This document shows, one piece after another, positions 60,052 through 64,000 of a DNA stretch of 64,000 nucleotides. The notes under the pieces are model-generated. The model was not told the DNA's origin, ran no database searches, and saw only the letters and a list, made by a program, of their open reading frames with translations. Origin of the DNA: Crystallibacter degradans (GTDB lineage: Bacteria > Actinomycetota > Actinomycetes > Actinomycetales > Micrococcaceae); NCBI RefSeq assembly GCF_012952295.1, contig NZ_JABBCH010000004.1, positions 186,001-250,000 on the forward strand, given 5' to 3'. The position numbers and the translations under genes are program-made. Every line of letters begins with the position of its first letter. Position 1 is the first letter of the stretch.

Positions 60052-60801
60052 ATGGCTACCGATCAACCTTGGGATTTGCGGCTTGTGGGGGGCTGGCAAC
60101 TGCATCGCGGGGGTCCGCCTGTGAAGGTAGCACTGCGCCAGCAGCGCCTTATTGCGGCCTTGGCAATGTACGGCAGGCAGTCCCGTACTTTTTTGGCCGG
60201 ATTGCTGTGGCCGGACAGCTCCGAGCATCAGGCAGCGGGCAGTCTTCGGGAGAGTGTTTTCCTAGTTAATCGGACATTGCCGCAGCTCCTGTCATCGACT
60301 CAGGATTCGCTGGACTTGGACGAGCACGTCAGCGTTGACGTCCGCGATCTCAGGGCGCAGGCAGCCCGCCTGGAGGAACATGCCAATCCCGGCCTCCAGC
60401 AGAGCCTGTTGCATGCGGTGCAGGATGCTGAATTGTTGCCGGGCTGGTACGAAGACTGGGTCATCTCCGAGCAGGAGAGGTGGCAGCGACTGCGGCTGTC
60501 GGTGCTTGAACGGCTGGCCAAGCAGTTTCTGCTGTTGGGCAGGATCGATCCGGCGATGGAAGCGGCACGCGCAGCGACGACCATAGAGCCCCTACGCGAG
60601 AGTGCACAGCGGTTACTGCTCCAGTGCTACCTGGCGGAGGGAAACAATGCGGAAGCCCTGCGGGCCTACCAGTCCTTCCGGATCAGGCTGCGCCAGGAAT
60701 TCGGTGTTGCCCCCTCGGCTATCATTTCGGACTTGATCAGTTCGCTTTTGGAGGGATCGGATGGCGAGCAGCAGTTAGGGCGGAGCGGGGGTCGCGGATA
60801 G
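60052..60801 (+). CDS. Small SARP-type transcriptional activator
   Basis: The 249-residue regulator has an OmpR-like winged helix (about 5-95; LRLVGGWQLHRGGPPVKVAL ... LLWPDSSEHQAAGSLRESVF) and a BTAD domain (about 100-240; WQRLRLSVLERLAKQFLLLG ... EPLRESAQRLLLQCYLAEGN). This is the plan of small SARPs, which usually switch on biosynthetic clusters. ATG 60052 follows GGGGA. No biosynthetic cluster is intact nearby; the NRPS relic next door may be its former target. Confidence 0.85.
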   Translation: MATDQPWDLRLVGGWQLHRGGPPVKVALRQQRLIAALAMYGRQSRTFLAGLLWPDSSEHQAAGSLRESVFLVNRTLPQLLSSTQDSLDLDEHVSVDVRDLRAQAARLEEHANPGLQQSLLHAVQDAELLPGWYEDWVISEQERWQRLRLSVLERLAKQFLLLGRIDPAMEAARAATTIEPLRESAQRLLLQCYLAEGNNAEALRAYQSFRIRLRQEFGVAPSAIISDLISSLLEGSDGEQQLGRSGGRG

Positions 60802-60810
60802 CACAGCCGT

Positions 60811-61908
60811 TCAGGCCTCGGCGGTCAACGAATCAGCGTAGAGGTCCATCAGCGCCGGCATTCCGCCAGCGGCCATGACCCGCCGTTGGCGTTCGGCCCC
60901 GATGCCGTTGGTCCATAAACGCTTCAGGGAAGCGTCCACCCACTCAGCGTCGCCGGCTTCCTCAAGGGCAGGCCGGATGCGCCGAACCAGCAGGTTGACC
61001 ACATCGCGTGCGGGCAGGAGGAGTCCGGAGAACGGGTCTATCAGCTTATCGGCCAGCCCTTGCCGTCCGGCTTGCCAGACAGCCGCATCGAGCAGTTCGG
61101 CGTCGAGATCGGGAAAGTCCTTGCCAGCCTGCGCTTCGGCGAGGGCCGTGACCACCAGACCACGGATCAGGGCGGCGATGAGGACTGCGTCCTGGGCCTC
61201 CAGCTGTACGTCGGCCGCCCTCACTTCCAAGGTGGGGTAGCGGTCGGAAAGGCGTGCCAGCCAGGTAAGGACGCCGCGATCGATAACCACTCCGGTGTCC
61301 ACCAGCCGCTGGATCCGCCGCTCGTAATCGGCGGCATCAGCGAACCGCGGCGGACAGCCCTGGACCGGCCAACGGCGGTAGTGCACAATCCGCCAGCTGG
61401 CGAACCCGCTGTCGCGGTCCAGCCAGAACGGGGAATTCGCGCTCAGTGCCACGATGACGGGCAGCCAGGGCCGGACCCGGTTCAGAGCCTGCACACCCGA
61501 CTCCTTGTCGGGGACGGAGACATGGACGTGTTGGCCGTTGACGAACTGGTCCGCGACAATCCCCTTGGCGCTGGCCTTGAGGTCATGGTAGCGCCGCTTG
61601 TCTGTCACCTCCGGGTAGTCTTCGCGGATCCGTGCAGCAGTGCCGGTGGCCGCGGCGCGGACGCCCGCCTTCCGTGCTGCGGTGTCCAGCTGGCGGCGGA
61701 AGTTCAGCAGCGATTCTTCGGCCTCGGTCAGCGTTGAGCAAACGGCCGTGGCGGTCTCGATTTGGCAATTGAGCAGCTCCCGCTGGATATCCCCGCGGGC
61801 CACCTGCAGGGACTCCAGGTTCTGGGCCACCTTGTCTGCGACTGCCTCTGGCAGTCCCGTGACCGGATTGAGCAGCAGGTACTCTTCCTCAATTCCCAGC
61901 GTTGCCAT
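60811..61908 (-). CDS. Carboxylate-amine ligase, YbdK/GCS2 family
   Basis: The 365-residue enzyme opens with MATLGIEEEYLLLNPVTGLP, then RELLNCQIETATAVCSTLTEAE, NGQHVHVSVPD and PTLEVRAADVQLEAQDAVL, the conserved series of the YbdK (glutamate-cysteine ligase 2) family. Members form gamma-glutamyl bonds with ATP, though many actinobacterial ones are uncharacterised. A relic of a second copy is at 57442-57674. Confidence 0.88.
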   Translation of the reverse strand: MATLGIEEEYLLLNPVTGLPEAVADKVAQNLESLQVARGDIQRELLNCQIETATAVCSTLTEAEESLLNFRRQLDTAARKAGVRAAATGTAARIREDYPEVTDKRRYHDLKASAKGIVADQFVNGQHVHVSVPDKESGVQALNRVRPWLPVIVALSANSPFWLDRDSGFASWRIVHYRRWPVQGCPPRFADAADYERRIQRLVDTGVVIDRGVLTWLARLSDRYPTLEVRAADVQLEAQDAVLIAALIRGLVVTALAEAQAGKDFPDLDAELLDAAVWQAGRQGLADKLIDPFSGLLLPARDVVNLLVRRIRPALEEAGDAEWVDASLKRLWTNGIGAERQRRVMAAGGMPALMDLYADSLTAEA

Positions 61909-61982
61909 TAAGCGCCCTTCCCTGGCCTGAAGCGGACAAACTTGAGCTTACCCAAATAATCAGTGTGCTGATGACAGCCCTC

Positions 61983-62369
61983 TCATCTGAACAGCAGCAG
62001 TCCCAGTGCCGCCGCTCCCAGACCCAGGGACAGGTTGGCAGCAAGATTGACGACGGCGCCAACCGGCCGCCGTTCTGCCCACAGTCTTACGGTGGCAACC
62101 GTCCAGGAGCTGAACGTGGTGAGGCCTCCGGCCAGTCCAGTCGCCACCGAAGTACTCCATGGCTCCGCCAGCGAATTCTGTGCGGTCACTGAACAGGCCA
62201 GCCCGATGATGAACGAGCCGACCACGTTGACCAGCAAGGTTGACCAGGGCCAGGCTGTACGCGCCGTCCCGGAGGCAGCGGCACGGCTGAACAGGGTATC
62301 AGCGGCGAATCTTGCCAGCGCCCCTGCCATGCCGAAGACACCTACCAGCAGCGCGGCCAAAGCCGTCAC
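61983..62369 (-). CDS. crcB: Fluoride channel subunit CrcB (second copy)
   Basis: The 128-residue protein has four hydrophobic helices and the signature GLAGGLTTFSSWTV, with the NVVGSFIIGL motif of Fluc channels. Tandem crcB genes commonly form a heterodimeric fluoride exporter. GTG 62369 overlaps the stop of the first copy (GTGA). Confidence 0.92.
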   Translation of the reverse strand: MTALAALLVGVFGMAGALARFAADTLFSRAAASGTARTAWPWSTLLVNVVGSFIIGLACSVTAQNSLAEPWSTSVATGLAGGLTTFSSWTVATVRLWAERRPVGAVVNLAANLSLGLGAAALGLLLFR

Positions 62370-62830
62370 GATTGTCCACCCGCTAACCCGGCCGAGCGCC
62401 TGCCGAGCACGTGGCCGAGTACCAAACCGGCCACGGCTGCGGCGAGCCCGGCAGCGAGGGACAGGCCCAGATACGCCATCCACACATGGTGACTGCCGGC
62501 AGCGGCGAGTTGGTCGATGGCGATGACCACTGCCGAAAAGGTGGTGAAGGAGCCGAGCAGCCCAGGGCCGAGGCCGGCTTGGAGCCAGGACGGAGCGGCC
62601 GCCCGTTCCGCCCAGAAGGAGGTGAGCAGCCCCAGCAGGAGGCTGCCCGCGATATTGATGGCCAGGGTGGTCCAGGGGAGACCGCCGCCGTCTTCGGGAA
62701 AGACCAGTCCCAGGCCGTAGCGCGCCTCGGTGCCGAGCAGTCCGCCAACAGCCACGGCCATCCATGCGGTGGCAGGCGGCAGCGGAGGTTTCCCCGACCG
62801 CTCGAGGTGCGCCCCCGGCGTCGTTCTCAT
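62366..62830 (-). CDS. crcB: Fluoride channel subunit CrcB (first copy)
   Basis: The 154-residue protein has NIAGSLLLGLLTSF and the signature GLLGSFTTFSAVVI over four helices, with a basic N-terminal extension of about 20 residues. ATG 62830 overlaps the end of the DtxR-family gene by 4 bases, so the fluoride pair is in one operon with metal regulation. No fluoride riboswitch is visible upstream. Confidence 0.92.
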   Translation of the reverse strand: MRTTPGAHLERSGKPPLPPATAWMAVAVGGLLGTEARYGLGLVFPEDGGGLPWTTLAINIAGSLLLGLLTSFWAERAAAPSWLQAGLGPGLLGSFTTFSAVVIAIDQLAAAGSHHVWMAYLGLSLAAGLAAAVAGLVLGHVLGRRSAGLAGGQS

Positions 62831-63558
62831 GTGGCGAGTGCGCAGCCGGCGTGCGGTTTGTCGCTGAAAACCCACAGTGCCGATGCGGCCTCATCGCCCA
62901 GGTCCAGCTCCCGGTCCCGCCCGGCGGTGCCGACGCGGACTACCACGGGGCCGCCGAACGGCTTTCGGCCAATGACCTCCACATGGTCATCCAGGCCGAT
63001 GTCCTCGGCGCTGAGGAACCTCAGGAGTGCTGGGTTCGAGTCGCTGATGCGGGTGATCCGGCCCGTATGGCCAGCATCCAAAATCGCCAGCTGGTGCGCC
63101 TGCGGGATGTCCACGGTGCCGTGCGCATCCGGAATCGGATCGCCGTGCGGGTCGCGGTGGGGATAGCCGAGTTTGGCTGACAGCCGCTCGATGAAAGTGT
63201 CCGAAACGGTGTGCTCGAGCAGTTCGGCCTCGTCGTGGACCTCGTCCCAGGCATAGTCGAGTTCCTGGACCAGGAAAGTCTCCAGCAGCCGGTGCCGGCG
63301 GACCATGGCCAGAGCAAGCCGGCGGCCCTCGTCGCTCAGTTCCACGGCACTGTACGGCTCGTGGATGGCGAGGCCAAGCTCGACGAGCTTGCGCACCATC
63401 TCCGACACCGAGGAGTTGGCGACGCCCAGCCTGTTGGCCAGCTGGGACGAGCTGATGGGTTCGTCCTGCCACTCGGTGAAGGAGTAGATCACCTTGACGT
63501 AGTCCTGGACACTGGCGGAGCCGCTGCTAAGGGCGGGACTGTGCTTGTTAGGAGGCAT
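62827..63558 (-). CDS. DtxR/MntR-family metal-dependent repressor
   Basis: The 243-residue regulator has the N-terminal winged helix (PISSSQLANRLGVANSSVSEMVRKL), the dimer/metal-binding domain (MVRRHRLLETFLVQELDYAWDEVHDEAELLEHTVSD) with expected His/Glu ligands, and a C-terminal SH3-like FeoA domain. Next to a metal ABC permease it most likely senses Mn2+ or Fe2+. ATG 63558 follows a weak purine-rich site. It overlaps crcB by 4 bases. Confidence 0.9.
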   Translation of the reverse strand: MPPNKHSPALSSGSASVQDYVKVIYSFTEWQDEPISSSQLANRLGVANSSVSEMVRKLVELGLAIHEPYSAVELSDEGRRLALAMVRRHRLLETFLVQELDYAWDEVHDEAELLEHTVSDTFIERLSAKLGYPHRDPHGDPIPDAHGTVDIPQAHQLAILDAGHTGRITRISDSNPALLRFLSAEDIGLDDHVEVIGRKPFGGPVVVRVGTAGRDRELDLGDEAASALWVFSDKPHAGCALAT

Positions 63559-63566
63559 CTTGTTCT

Positions 63567-64000
63567 CTAGACGGACGTGGGGATGCTCGGCTGTTCGGAG
63601 ACCCGGCGCCTGGCGCTGCGCCGCCGCTGCCATTGCCAGACTACCCCGTTGCGCCGGGCGAACAGGTAGACGACGACGAAGACCACGGACTGGGCCAGGA
63701 CCACGGAGGCGCCGGTGGAAATGTCCAGGTAGTAGCTGGCGTAGATGCCGGCAACCGCGGCCGATGCCGTTATCGACGCGGCGATCAGCAGCATCGTGTC
63801 AAAGCTGCGGGTCAACAGGAATGCGGTGGCGCCGGGTGTGATCAGCATGGCCACCATCAGGATAATGCCGACCGCTTGCAGGCCCACCACAACGGTCAGG
63901 GCCAGCAGGCCCAGCATCAGGGCGGAAAGCCAGCGGGTGTTCAGCCCGATGGCGTGGGCATGGATCCGGTCGAACGCGAGCAGCGTCAGGTCGCGCCGTT
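63567..64000 (-). CDS. Metal ABC transporter permease (5' end beyond the window)
   Basis: The frame is open to the window edge, giving the last 144 residues. It has AIGLNTRWLSALMLGLLALTVVVGLQAVGIILMVAMLITPGA, the typical last helices of Mn/Zn/Fe-type ABC-3 permeases (ZnuB/MntB family), then FDTMLLIAASITASAAVAGIYASYYLDISTG. It lies 8 bases upstream of the DtxR-family gene, so permease and repressor share an operon. Confidence 0.9.
   Translation of the reverse strand, partial: RRDLTLLAFDRIHAHAIGLNTRWLSALMLGLLALTVVVGLQAVGIILMVAMLITPGATAFLLTRSFDTMLLIAASITASAAVAGIYASYYLDISTGASVVLAQSVVFVVVYLFARRNGVVWQWQRRRSARRRVSEQPSIPTSV

Overview
The window is a high-GC actinobacterial chromosome segment, most like Arthrobacter or a related Micrococcaceae genus. 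The evidence is the gene set (SecA without a C-terminal zinc motif, a 1610-residue NAD-glutamate dehydrogenase, a PdtaS-like kinase, a WhiB1-like regulator, Rv3235-family protein, BldC-like regulator, prfB-ftsEX-smpB-ssrA) and a tmRNA tag reading ADSKQHDFALAA. No species can be named from sequence alone.

Layout. 1-8482: the end of a YcaQ-like gene, secA, a leftward LysM/Rv3235 pair, a BldC-like gene next to 10-bp-phased TTTGAY repeats, and the first half of a Tad/Flp pilus locus (cpaB-like, cpaE-like). 8560-15868: NAD-GDH, sensor kinase, WhiB and a small membrane protein. 15881-19813: a large orphan FHA-FtsK/SpoIIIE ATPase resembling EssC/EccC. 19982-34045: a surface-glycan cluster with four genes matching the UDP-GlcNAc(3NAc)A route, seven glycosyltransferase-like genes with a DUF2304 partner, and a PglK-like ABC exporter. 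34205-51973: the second half of the Tad locus (cpaF, tadB, tadC, Flp-like pilin, two TadE-like, TadG-like). 52055-58266: prfB, ftsE, ftsX, an M23 peptidase, smpB and tmRNA. 58303-64000: a decayed region with remnants of aspartokinase, a Pls-type NRPS and a glutamate-cysteine ligase-like gene, then a SARP regulator, a carboxylate-amine ligase, two crcB genes, a DtxR-family regulator and a metal ABC permease cut by the window end.

The main discovery is a roughly 13.06-kb integrative element (about 34465-47525) that splits cpaF. The pieces rejoin in frame across a shared ATCAA (34460-34464 and 47521-47525) to give a normal-looking 408-residue CpaF. A large serine integrase lies just inside the left junction. 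The element then has many small overlapping genes, a probable replication initiator whose own coding sequence holds five 22-25-bp iterons followed by five GGAACA repeats (the layout of the lambda ori within gene O), a terminase-small-subunit-like protein without a large subunit, a second small serine recombinase, an actinophage tail-fibre-like repeat protein and a block of cargo genes. No capsid, portal, large terminase, lysis or FtsK-type transfer gene is visible. This fits a phage satellite better than a complete prophage or an actinobacterial ICE. In the integrated state the Tad pilus motor gene is broken; precise excision would restore it.

Limits: no searches were run. Family names come from recognised motifs and lengths, and functions of most element genes are unknown.
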